From Paramecium sonneborni (lineage: Eukaryota; Ciliophora; Oligohymenophorea; Peniculida; Parameciidae), in the NCBI GenBank assembly GCA_905182985.1, contig CAJJDN010000037.1, positions 180,465 through 244,464 on the forward strand: DNA of 64,000 nucleotides, given 5' to 3'. Shown in pieces: positions 37,846 to 48,870 of this stretch. The position numbers and the translations under genes were made by a program. Position 1 is the first letter of the stretch. Every line of letters starts with the position of its first letter. Below the pieces are notes generated by a model. The model was not told the origin of the DNA and searched no databases. It saw nothing but the letters and a program-made list of their open reading frames with translations.

Positions 37846-38299
37846 AAGATTTTATTAAATATATCGTTTTTATTTTTTCAAACATTCAAAATATTCACTA
37901 TTATTTAAATTAATTTTATAAATTTCTATTCATTCTTTATTTGTTGTACAAAAGTATGCAATTAAATATAAAAATCAAACTTTATCAAGTAAATGTGAGA
38001 TTTTATATCCCATTTAAATACTTTTAAAATACATTATTGTTTTAATATATCTATTATTTAGTTTCTATTTTCCTATTACACATATCTAATAAATTTTTTT
38101 CAACTTATTTGTATAATTAATTACTCTTTAATTGTTTTATTATTTTTATTAATTTTTGAAGTGAATTATAAAATTTTCTGATATATTTTGATTTTCAATT
38201 TATCGAAAATACCTAAAATACCTTGAAGAAAGGTCTAGTATTCTTTTATGATATGACTTTAATTTTTATAGCTTCTTTTTATAATTAATTTTAAAAATA
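37846..38299. other. Gene-free divergent spacer
   Basis: A+T-rich; lies between the start of the MFS gene and that of the coiled-coil gene, and presumably holds both promoters. Confidence 0.5.
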
Positions 38300-40035
38300 A
38301 TGTCTAAATAACATGATAATCTATTTTAAAATAATAGATCATAGAGAGCAGTTAGAACAGAATAAAACAATTAATTTGAAATTGGGTATTTGTAACCTAC
38401 TCTTAAATAAGTTAATTCACCTCATCAATCATAATCTATTTCACCTATCCGAAGTCAACATGATTTGAGCATCGATAACAAATAAGGATTAAATGGCTAT
38501 CCTAACATAAAAAATGCTGACTAAGTAGAAATATTAAAATAAACAAAAGTAAATAGAAGCACTTATCTAAGAAATAGAGAAACAAAATACATGTATTAAA
38601 TAGAAAACATAATAAATATAAGAGTGTCAATCTAAAATTAGTCAGCTCGATTTGCATTATGGTTTAAAAATTGAAGAACTTGAAACTCAACATCTTTACT
38701 AAATTTCTTTAACTTAAAATTAATTAAAAGAAAAATAATAGGAAAATGCAAATTTAATTAATGAAATTAATCAATTAAAATCTCAAAAAAATAAATATAA
38801 TTTACTAGCTGAATAAATTAATGCAGAAAACTATTAATTAAGGGAATAAATTAGAAAAAATTAGATACTTAATTCTACATAAACAGGAGATTTAGTTGAT
38901 GAATAATCTTCAAAATAGTAGAAATTAGAAATAATCTAAATAAAGCAGTAAATAATAAAATTGAATGAAATCATAAAAAGTTTAGAAGAATAAAATAAAT
39001 ATTAAGAAGAAGAATATAATCAAATTTTCAAGGAAAATTAGTATTTAATCAATATCCATAATAATTTGACATAATAACTTGAAACATCAAAAAAAGAATT
39101 ACTACAATTATAAGAAGAAAAAAAGGAATTTCAAGATAAGATGACTCAAATTAAAGAAGAATTTGATATCTCTTAAGAGTAATTAATTTAGTAATTATAG
39201 TAAGAATAGATAGAAAAATAATAACTTTAGATCTAATATTAATAAAAAATTCGAGAATTATAAAATATTTCCACACAACTAGAATCAAATATTTAAGAAA
39301 CTTAGTAGATCTCTTCTTAGTACAATCAATATTCTTGGAAGATTAGTTTACTTGAACAATAAGAAAAAGATCTATAAAATCGAATTGAGCATTAAACTAC
39401 TCAAATCTCTTAATAAAGAAAAACTATTAGTCTTCTTGAATAAAATTTATAAAACTCTTAGAATACTGAAATTCAATACTAGCAATTATTATAAAATTAT
39501 AATAGTATTAAAGAATAATTTTAACAATATTCAACATCAGAGCATAACATTTCAAATATCTCATCAGGAATTCAATAGTAATTATTGATAACATAAAAAT
39601 AATGCCATGAATAATAAACTAAAATAGAAAAATTAACTGTTATGTTGAAAAATAGATTAAATGAAATAGAATTATGGAAAAATAAATGCTATGAAAATAA
39701 TTCATAATAATAAAATAGATAACTCTTGGATTAACTTATATAAGATAATGAAATATTAAGATAAAAGTAAATTTTATTTATTCTATTTAGATGTAATATA
39801 TTAGAAATAAATATTAAAGAAAATAGCAATCCATTTCAATCTTAAGAAATTAATAAATTGAACTTAATAGTAAAATTTTCACTTAAAATAGATTAAACAA
39901 TAATAAGATAAAATTATACAATAATAATTAATTTTAGAAAATCAAAAAAAATAAATGAGTAGTCCAAAAAATTAAAAAACATTTACAACAGAAATAAATG
40001 TAAAAGATTTCAATCAAAAAAATAAGCATAATTGA
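38300..40035 (+). CDS. Long coiled-coil protein
   Basis: 554 residues. The N-terminal ~75 residues are polar with Ser-Pro motifs (SPHQSQSISPIRSQ). The remaining length is almost wholly E/K/Q/N/L with heptad periodicity, a predicted coiled coil, and ends in a short basic tail. Introns at 38525-38549, 39767-39790 and 39870-39891 leave exactly 555 codons. Codon usage is dominated by TAA and TAG for Gln. Structural or cytoskeletal role is likely, but identity cannot be given; low complexity makes orthology hard. Confidence 0.78.
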
Positions 40036-40082
40036 TTAATACTTAATCTAAATTAATTATTATATTAAATTATGTTGTTCAT

Positions 40083-40810
40083 TCAATATAATTTATTCCA
40101 TAAGTATTGACAAACTTTGACAGGATCATTTTCCATCATTTTTTCACTTTCTACCCATGAATTTTTAGGAATTTGACCTAAAATTAGATTAAAATTATAC
40201 CATTGCTTCTTCTTTTCCATAAAATATAATACATTTTATTTTTGTTTTTTTTAATTTAAACAGCTCTCCCAATTTTTTCAACTTTATCTCCTTATTCGAA
40301 AGAACCATCATAATTTATTAAAGCACTTTATTAGTATTACTACATAATATCAGATTATATAGATTATTGTTTATCTTGAGAAGCAGGGGATCTTTATAAA
40401 TCATAGTGATGAAGAACATTTTTTGACATTTTAAGTTCTTTAACGAGTCTCAATTAGGATTAAAGAATGAATCTAACATCATCTCTAAGATTATTGATTT
40501 GATGTTAAAACTCACTCAATTTAGTATTAAAAGTGGAGAGTTCACTTTTTTAAGGAGGAACTTCTACAAAATCTTCAATTTAAGGAGGTTAATCTAATGG
40601 ATCAAAATAGAAGGTTTTTCCAAGCATTTGAACACTCATTTTATACTCTGAAATCATATTTGAATCAGCAGGTACTTTGTCTGCTTTTTCCCATGTAGAT
40701 TATGAGATTGGGTATCCTGCCCATTTTACTAAAAAATAGAGTTAGTCATTTATAGTTCTAGAATCAAGGATTGCTTCCATTGAGAAAAGCTTTCGTTTAA
40801 TTTTGTTCAT
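40083..40810 (-). CDS. HP1-like chromodomain protein
   Basis: 234 residues. Residues about 9-60 form a chromodomain: FSMEAILDSRTINDQLYFLV, KWAGYPISQSTWEK and MISEYK, including the aromatic residues (Y, W, W) of a methyl-lysine cage. A polar linker with a short helix follows, then a second small domain at about 175-234 (YYILWKRRSNG, NSWVESEKMMENDP, CQYLWNKLY) in the position of an HP1 chromoshadow domain. In ciliates such proteins read H3K9/K27 methylation during heterochromatin formation and DNA elimination. One 23-nt intron (40178-40200) closes the frame to 235 codons. Confidence 0.85.
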
Positions 40811-40885
40811 TATTTTGTAAAAATAATTTTTCCTAAACACACTTTTAATTTTTAAAAGCACACTAATTAAAGAAAAATTATTTCT

Positions 40886-41473
40886 TCAATTTTCTTAATA
40901 TTTTATCTATTTAATATATTTCATTTTAACATATTCATCAATCTCAAAAGACATATCATTTTATTGAACTTAATACCCTTCAATTGTGTCAGTTAATTTA
41001 AGTTATAAACTTTTTGCTTCCTCTGTAAAATAATTTATCCTTTTAGGTAAAGAAGGCAATCTTTGATGAAGAAGTTTATTAGTATGTAAAGATAAAGATT
41101 TTTGACGTGGTTCGGTTTTCTATTTCTCAACTTTCTTTTTTTCTTAATTATTTTATTATTGAGTTATTTTTAATAATTTTTCATGCTTTGACCTATTTTT
41201 AATTTTTTAGTTTAAAGGAGATATTTAACTTTAATTCATTGGAGAAATTTAGTTGCAATTTATAGGTGTAAATACTACCCCTTAATCAATTTTTTTATAA
41301 TTTGTAGGGGATATTCTTCTAAAATTTTGAATTCCCGAACAGGATTAGCCTATTCTGGTAGGCATTACAATTATATTTATATTCTTCCTACTTTCTTTTT
41401 CCATTTCTTTTATTATTAAATCCTTAATAATCTATTTTATACTTTTTGGTTACTTTTTAAAAGGAGTTTGCAT
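40886..41473 (-). CDS. Hypothetical basic protein
   Basis: Not recognised. One uninterrupted TGA-free frame of 195 residues from ATG. Two repeated Ser-Pro phrases (NQISPMNQSQISPLNQ) sit mid-protein, followed by a Lys/Gln-rich basic stretch (QQNNQEKKKVEKQKTEPRQK) and a short acidic helical C terminus. The Ser-Pro sites could be CDK/MAPK targets. Just 75 bp separate its stop from the start of the chromodomain gene on the same strand. Confidence 0.62.
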
Positions 41474-42630
41474 ATTTATTAATAAATATTTATTAACATA
41501 AAATAATTATTTATTAAATCAATTAAATATAAAAAAATAATAAATCAAAAGAATATTTTTATCAAATAAATTTAATTAAATTCACAATCATATAAACTTA
41601 TCAATTCACTACTTAACACAGAATAAAAATAATTTTTTAAATTTTATGATACATAAATTATTTGTTAGAAAAATTGAATCGTAAATATTTTTCTTTACAA
41701 TTTTTTTTCAAATCAACTACACAATTTGATTTTTGAATTTAAATTCATTCTCATCATATTATTTCCTTTTTATTTCTTGAAAATCCATTATTTTCTAAGT
41801 AAATTGAGTTTATTGAAATTTTGCAACTCAAATCAATTTTTCTAAAATTTGATTATTAATAGTTTTGATTTGAAAAATATACTTTATAGCAAAGTAATAT
41901 AAATGAGAGCAATTATATCAAAATTGCTAAGAGTAAATAAAAATATGATTAAATTTATCATTTAATAAATATTTTATCAAAATATATTTTATAGTACATA
42001 AACTACTATTGAGTTATTAAATAATCGTTTCAGATTTCTTAAGAGTTTTCAAAAAACTTGAATTAAAAAAATAGAAATGAAATAGATATTCTATGTATCT
42101 TTTTGAATATCAAATAAGGAAAGAGCGAATAAGTAATTCAACTTATTAAAATAATTAGTTTAAGTCTTTCAAGCTTAATTAAAATAATAAATTTTGTTAG
42201 GTCATTTCCTCTTCAGTAAAGAAACACTAAATATTTTTTTATTTAATTTAATTGAATTTAGACTTATTTAACTTAAAATTTTATTTTTTAATCATATTCA
42301 TAAATAATGATTAGACACAAGTATTAATTTTAATAAATCATTCATTTTTTCGTTTTTTTGCGATTTTTTTATTCTTTTAGTTTATGATATGTTTTTATCA
42401 TAGACAATTAGAAAAAATTAAATTAATCACTCACAATTTAAATTTTTTAATATTTATCTTTTTTGAACATAAGTATAAGTTTGGAAAGGTGGAAAGATAG
42501 TTAGTTTTCTATCAAATCCAAAATTTTACTGTACAAAAAAGGATTGAAAGAAACTTTTAAATAATTAGTGATAATTAGAATATTTATAAAAAAGTATTAA
42601 GTAAAGCAAAAAAAATTATCTAATCAAGAT
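41474..42630. other. Long gene-free A+T-rich stretch
   Basis: About 1.15 kb in which I find no supported gene, RNA or repeat on either strand. Unusually long for this compact genome. Confidence 0.5.
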
Positions 42631-42957
42631 TCAATAATCGAAATCTTTAGGAATTCTCATGCATGATTTATGTTATTATTTTATTGGCGATTCTTCAAGG
42701 GCTGGGTTAAGATTATATATTTCCTTTGTCATCTAAACTTATGTTTTGAGCCTGTTTCTAAATCTATAGATATCTTCATCTTGATATCTCAGAAAAACAG
42801 TTATTGTCGGAGTAAATTTGACATATTTAGAATTTTTTTAATTTCCCAAGCAGTACGTGCTTTCAAGATCGAATGATGAAAATGGTTTTTCATCCTTAAA
42901 ATCTTATATTTTACTTGGCAAATTAAAGTTTAATTTAGGTCCTCTGATTTGATTCAT
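42631..42957 (-). CDS. Small hypothetical protein (108 residues)
   Basis: Not recognised, but convincing as coding: a single intronless TGA-free frame with varied, natural composition, unlike the A+T-rich DNA around it. It opens MNQIRGPKLNFNLPSKIQDF, then SSFDLESTYCLG, and has a helical charged middle (DEDIYRFRNRLKTQVQMTKE) and a basic end. Codons include several G+C-containing ones. No TM or signal peptide. Could be a small adaptor or regulatory subunit; no function assigned. Confidence 0.68.
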
Positions 42958-43696
42958 TGTTTTTGTTAACTACGATTAGAAAAAAAATATATTTAATGAA
43001 AATAAATTACTAATCATATAGAAATCTAAATAATAAATATATATGCTCTCATTAGAATAAAAAATTTGAAATTACAAGGCAGATTTATCTAGTCAAAACT
43101 TTAGATCTTAATTAGACTGAATATTATGTTTGCAATTAAGTTAAATCCAACAGAGAAATAACATCATATTTAATAGAAAAAAGGATGAAATACATTATAA
43201 CATTAGAATCATCTGTGTTTTTACTAAATTTTACTTTAAATACCACATATTTGGTTCTACATTATTTATCAATATATTTTTTTTAATTTTATTGAAAAAA
43301 AGATACTTTCCTTTTTATCAAAATTGTTACACTAATTCACCATGTTTAGAAAAGATTAATAGGTTAAATCTTTTTCTTTAAATTTTGATCTAATTGAAAA
43401 TTTAATAGTATGAAATATATTTTATGAATTTATCTTTTTTTTTATTAAGTGTTGAAATATGTTTTAAAGGGGAAATTAGCATTTATCTATTTTAAATGCT
43501 GGTATTAATTTAGTCATTAGAATTTTAACTAAAAAAGACAACTGCATGTCAATAATTTTTATAATATCTGAAATAGGTATAATATTTGTAAGGAAAAATA
43601 AATAAAATATGATTATAATTTTCTATAAGGTTTTGAAAAATAAATTTGTAGGTATGTAAAAGTAAATTAAACTTTAAGAATTAAATTATTTAATTT
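42958..43696. other. Gene-free stretch
   Basis: A+T-rich; short chance frames only. Upstream of both the small gene on the - strand and the next + gene. Confidence 0.5.
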
Positions 43697-44386
43697 ATGG
43701 ACTATTTAATGTTTGTAAGCATTAAGAAAAATTCTCGATTTAAATCAATATCAAAATAATGTATTTCGATCTAACGGTTCAAATAATGTAATATTTCCTA
43801 AATGAAATCATATGTAAGATTTTAATATTTTAACAACCTATATCACATCAAAAATATTCTAAATAGAGATGAAAGGTTAAATTGGGAAGACAGTAAGCCG
43901 AGAACTAATTTTGGAAATAAAAATATAAGAAATTTTAATAAAGAAGATTTTGAAGATTTAGTTAGAATTTTGAAAGTGAAGATGGAGATGAAGATAAAAT
44001 ATAATGAAGAAAAAGAGGATTGGAGAAATTCATTTAAAAACAGTATCATAGGAACTTATAAATATAATTATTAAATTGCATTTTAAAGTATATTTAATAC
44101 AATAGCTAAAATTAAATAATAGAATAGAATCTGTAATAAATAAAAGAATTTTCAAGTCCCAAAAGAAGGAACAATTGATGATTTTTTTGTTGTATATCAA
44201 GAATAAAAAAATGATAATGAAAAATTAAGGCAGATCACACTTAAAATATTTAGAAAAAAATTAGAATTAAAATAAAGAAATTATAAAAAACATATCTTAG
44301 ATTGTTAGTTGAAGATGATAAAAATCAAAAATAGGTTTAATCCTAATAATAAAAGTTAAAATGGAATTAAAGTAAATTAGATTTGA
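43697..44386 (+). CDS. Hypothetical basic protein (229 residues)
   Basis: Not recognised. The frame is TGA-free from ATG for exactly 230 codons with no intron needed. The N terminus is basic (VSIKKNSRFKSISK); the middle is charged and Trp-containing (RDERLNWEDSKPRTNFG; EKEDWRNSFKNSI), and the end is Lys-rich. VPKEGTIDDFFVVYQEQKND is the most distinctive segment. A downstream Met (MKSYVRFQYF, about 35 codons in) is an alternative start. Composition looks genuine, but no domain is visible. Confidence 0.55.
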
Positions 44387-44563
44387 AGCCATGAAACAAA
44401 TCGTTAACATGAAATTGATATAACTAAGAAACAATTAAAATATGTATATAATGAATTAAAAAATATATGTAATTTGTTTTTAATATATAAATATCTCAAA
44501 AGGAAAATCAATTGATATTTATTATGAAAGTAATAATAAATAATTAAACTTGAAATAATTTTA

Positions 44564-45572
44564 ATGGGAAATTGTTAGGCAACATGTTGCAATAAAGAAG
44601 GTGAAATAGTAATTAAAGAAAATTACAAGAGTGATTTTGAGATGGATGAAAATAGTGATATTGTTAATTCAATAGTTTCGATAAAGACAACTAATTAATA
44701 AAAAGAAAGGGATAAGTTTAAAATAGATCTAGAGTAAAGCAAAAGGGAAGGAACGTAATTGTATTGCAATGTTCGTACAAAGTTTGCTGCAGTTTAGATT
44801 GATAAAGATACTTTATATGAAGGGGAATGGTTATTAGGTAAAAGAGATGGAATTGGAAGAGTTGTTTGGTCAGATGGTTCTTGTTATGAAGGAGAATGGA
44901 AAGATGATAAGAGTTCTGGAATAGGAAAATTAATTCATGCAGATGGAGATATTTATGAAGGTGAATTTAATAATGATAAGGCTAATGGAAAAGGAGTATA
45001 TACACATGTAAATGGAGCCAGATATGAAGGAGATGTATTTTGTATTTAATCTTAATAGTGGGTAAATGCTTAATAGCATGGTTAAGGTATTGAAGTTTGG
45101 CCAGATGGATCTAAATATTAAGGATCTTATGCAAATGGAAAAAAAAATGGATAAGGAATCTTATATTTTGCAGATGGATCTAAATATGAAGGCAATTTTG
45201 TAGATAATGAAATTGATGGATTTGGAACTTATTAATGGCCAGATCATAGAATTTATATTGGAGAATGGAAAAATAATAAAATGAATGGACATGGTTAACT
45301 AATGTGGAACGATGGTAGAAAATTTGAAGGGGTATTAGCAGTCACACTTATGAGAGGAATATGTTAATGATCTAAAGCATGGACCAGGAGTATTTCAATG
45401 GGCTGATGGTAGAAAATATGAAGGTTAATGGATTGAAGGTTCTCAATAAGGAATTGGCATTTATCATTTAGGAAATGGAATCTAAAAATATGGAATCTGG
45501 AATAATGGAATTAGACAAAGATGGTTAACAGAAGAAGAAATCGAATCATTTTTAAAGAATTAATAATCATGA
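44564..45572 (+). CDS. MORN-repeat protein with N-terminal myristoylation/palmitoylation motif
   Basis: 319 residues, starting MGNCQATCC: Gly2 for myristate plus three Cys for palmitate. After a polar ~80-residue region come about nine MORN repeats (LYEGEWLLGKRDGIGRVVW, CYEGEWKDDKSSGIGKLI, IYIGEWKNNKMNGHGQLMW). Introns at 45035-45058 and 45332-45356 leave exactly 320 codons; the second must end at the second AG of a tandem AGAG. Same plan as the gene at 29196-30363, so probably a paralogue. The C terminus (EEEIESFLKN) is a short acidic helix. Confidence 0.88.
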
Positions 45573-45607
45573 CTATTCTTATCTTTTTTTTAATAATTTT
45601 TATTTAC

Positions 45608-45914
45608 TCAAAATTAACTAAACTATTATATTAAAGTCTTTCTCATTGGATGGAATCCTTGTATTACTAATTCATATGATTCTTTCGCTATCATTTTCTC
45701 TTATCTCCATTTATTCCAAAATGGTAATTCTATTAACCAATCTCTATATAAACCAAATAAATAGTAACATGAAAAACTTAATGAAATACCAGCCAAAACT
45801 ATATAATCAATTTATATTATTACAATTCTTTCCATAATTCTTTTTCATTAAAGCTTGCTTTCTCTTTATATAAATATCATTAGAAGGCTTGAAAAAATAA
45901 TTAGGGTATTGCAT
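45608..45914 (-). CDS. Small single-pass membrane protein (93 residues)
   Basis: Not recognised. Two exons joined by a 25-nt intron (45799-45823) give exactly 94 codons. The N terminus is basic and aromatic (MQYPNYFFKPSND, then IKRKQALMKK), followed by one hydrophobic helix (FLAGISLSFSCYYLFGL) and an amphipathic, Trp-containing tail (YRDWLIELPFWNKWR). A short basic N terminus plus one TM is common among small mitochondrial inner-membrane subunits, but that is only an inference. The stop lies 35 bp from that of the convergent MORN gene. Confidence 0.65.
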
Positions 45915-46124
45915 TTGGTATTGTGTTAAAAAAAATGTTTAAAATAATAATATATACATATAATGTAATTGTAATGATAAAAATAATAATTTATATTAAA
46001 TATCTGATAGTTATGATAAAAAAAGTTTATAAAATGAATATTAGTTAAATATCAAAAAGCTTCTGAATTGATTATAATTATGAGATAGAGTAATAAATGA
46101 TTAATATGGTTATTGAGAGTAATA

Positions 46125-47408
46125 TTAGTAATTATAATAAATGATCAAAAATAATTAATATTAGAGTATCTTGTTTAATAGTGATTAAATAATATATCAT
46201 AAATGCAATCAATAACAATTCCAATGATAACATAAGCGCATCGTCTACAAAAAGATAGCACTTTAAATTTTAGAACAAAGCTTTAAAGATCTTTAAAATT
46301 GTCAGAGAAATATCATTGCAATATACATTTGAAACGAGAAGATCAATAATAGATTAGAGTATTTAAGATGAGAGGAGCATTCAATTCTTTTATGAGTTTA
46401 AGTCAAGAACAGAGAACAAAAGGATTAGTAACAGTGAGTGATGGTAATTTTGCAGAGGCATTTGCTTTTTTTTGCAATCATTTAAAAATAAAAGGTAAAG
46501 GAATGATATAAAAGAATAGGAACTGTTTTTTTGCCAGAAGTGTGTTTTTAATGGAAAATAGAAATAATATAGAAGTATGGAAAGGATTATGTAGAAATAA
46601 GAAGTGTAGGAGAATCATTTGATGAAGCTGAAGCTGCAGCATAAGAATATATAAAATAGCATGATAGAATAATGATACATCCATGTGATAATGTAAAAGC
46701 AATTATAGGGAATGCAACAATTGTATAATAGAATTTAGTTATTTTAAGGGTATAGAGATAATAGAAGATTTTCCAGGAGAAGTAGATTATGTTTTTGTAC
46801 CAGTTGGAGCAGGAGCATTAGCAGCTGGTATAGCTACTTACTTTAAAGCAATGTCTCCGAATACGAAGATTATAGGGGTTTAACCAGATGGGGCTGCATC
46901 TATGAAAGCTTCATTTGATGCAAAGAAAATTGTTACAATTGAAAGTATGTCTAGATTTTGTGATGGATCTGCTGTAAAAACAGTTCCTTAAATAACATAT
47001 GATATATGTTAACGCAATTTAGATGGTTTAGCAGTTGTACCTGAAGGAAAAGTTAGTTCAACAATTCTTGAATTATACAATTAAGGCATTGCAGTAGAAC
47101 CAGCAGGGGTAAAATTATTATAACAATAAACATTTATAGGCTTTAGCTGTTTCTGTATTAGATTAATATGCATAAGAAATTAAAGATAAAAATGTAGTAT
47201 GTTTAATTTCAGGAGGAACAGTTGATCTATCGAGATTTGATGAATTTAAAGAACACTCTTTATTATATGAAGGATTGAAATATTTCTTTTTAATTCAAAT
47301 CCCATTCAGACCTGGTATTCTCAAAAGTTTTGTTAGTTTGTAATATTCAATTCTAAATTAGATGTTTGGGACCAGATGATGAAATTAGTCATATTCAGTT
47401 TTAAAAAA
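46125..47408 (+). repeat. Direct duplicate, upstream copy (pair with 47410-48693)
   Basis: 1284 bases recur at offset 1285 beyond the single N at 47409, with no difference noticed. The upstream copy ends in a short A run inside the dehydratase gene. Confidence 0.95.
46203..47408 (+). pseudogene. Truncated copy of threonine dehydratase (probable assembly duplicate)
   Basis: Same as 47488-48693, with all four introns, lacking only the last exon's end. No internal damage; it stops at the N. Confidence 0.85.
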
Positions 47409-47409
47409 N

Positions 47410-48693
47410 TTAGTAATTATAATAAATGATCAAAAATAATTAATATTAGAGTATCTTGTTTAATAGTGATTAAATAATATATCATAAATGCAATCAATAA
47501 CAATTCCAATGATAACATAAGCGCATCGTCTACAAAAAGATAGCACTTTAAATTTTAGAACAAAGCTTTAAAGATCTTTAAAATTGTCAGAGAAATATCA
47601 TTGCAATATACATTTGAAACGAGAAGATCAATAATAGATTAGAGTATTTAAGATGAGAGGAGCATTCAATTCTTTTATGAGTTTAAGTCAAGAACAGAGA
47701 ACAAAAGGATTAGTAACAGTGAGTGATGGTAATTTTGCAGAGGCATTTGCTTTTTTTTGCAATCATTTAAAAATAAAAGGTAAAGGAATGATATAAAAGA
47801 ATAGGAACTGTTTTTTTGCCAGAAGTGTGTTTTTAATGGAAAATAGAAATAATATAGAAGTATGGAAAGGATTATGTAGAAATAAGAAGTGTAGGAGAAT
47901 CATTTGATGAAGCTGAAGCTGCAGCATAAGAATATATAAAATAGCATGATAGAATAATGATACATCCATGTGATAATGTAAAAGCAATTATAGGGAATGC
48001 AACAATTGTATAATAGAATTTAGTTATTTTAAGGGTATAGAGATAATAGAAGATTTTCCAGGAGAAGTAGATTATGTTTTTGTACCAGTTGGAGCAGGAG
48101 CATTAGCAGCTGGTATAGCTACTTACTTTAAAGCAATGTCTCCGAATACGAAGATTATAGGGGTTTAACCAGATGGGGCTGCATCTATGAAAGCTTCATT
48201 TGATGCAAAGAAAATTGTTACAATTGAAAGTATGTCTAGATTTTGTGATGGATCTGCTGTAAAAACAGTTCCTTAAATAACATATGATATATGTTAACGC
48301 AATTTAGATGGTTTAGCAGTTGTACCTGAAGGAAAAGTTAGTTCAACAATTCTTGAATTATACAATTAAGGCATTGCAGTAGAACCAGCAGGGGTAAAAT
48401 TATTATAACAATAAACATTTATAGGCTTTAGCTGTTTCTGTATTAGATTAATATGCATAAGAAATTAAAGATAAAAATGTAGTATGTTTAATTTCAGGAG
48501 GAACAGTTGATCTATCGAGATTTGATGAATTTAAAGAACACTCTTTATTATATGAAGGATTGAAATATTTCTTTTTAATTCAAATCCCATTCAGACCTGG
48601 TATTCTCAAAAGTTTTGTTAGTTTGTAATATTCAATTCTAAATTAGATGTTTGGGACCAGATGATGAAATTAGTCATATTCAGTTTTAAAAAA
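47410..48693 (+). repeat. Direct duplicate, downstream copy (pair with 46125-47408)
   Basis: The same block after the N; continues into the complete end of the dehydratase gene. Confidence 0.95.
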
Positions 48694-48842
48694 AAACTAA
48701 TAGGGAAAGAGGACCATGTTTAGTGGCTATAGAAGTAGCAAAAAAAGATAATATTAAAAAAGTAATGGAGAATATGACTAAAATGCATTTATAGTATGAA
48801 GTTGTAAATGATTCAAAAGAGTTGTTTGATTTATTGGTTTGA
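47488..48842 (+). CDS. Threonine dehydratase (PLP-dependent, with C-terminal ACT-like region)
   Basis: 416 residues, fold-type II PLP enzyme. The Schiff-base Lys is in [11 protein letters not shown] (near 53), then [12 protein letters not shown] (phosphate/substrate loop), [19 protein letters not shown], and the glycine-rich cofactor loop [15 protein letters not shown]. The last ~85 residues start [20 protein letters not shown], which fits an ACT-type regulatory domain found in allosteric threonine deaminases. It converts threonine (or serine) to 2-oxobutyrate (or pyruvate) and ammonia. Introns 47780-47804, 48008-48033, 48394-48424 and 48625-48646 leave exactly 417 codons. The usual GNHAQ reads GNFAE, an unusual change near the active site. 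Confidence 0.88.
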
Positions 48843-48870
48843 TAAATTATAATATTAACGTATATAAAAT

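Noticed and set aside
46478..46702. 74-residue minus-strand frame, repeated at 47763-47987
   Set aside because: It is antisense to the threonine dehydratase exons and appears twice only because the segment is duplicated around the N.
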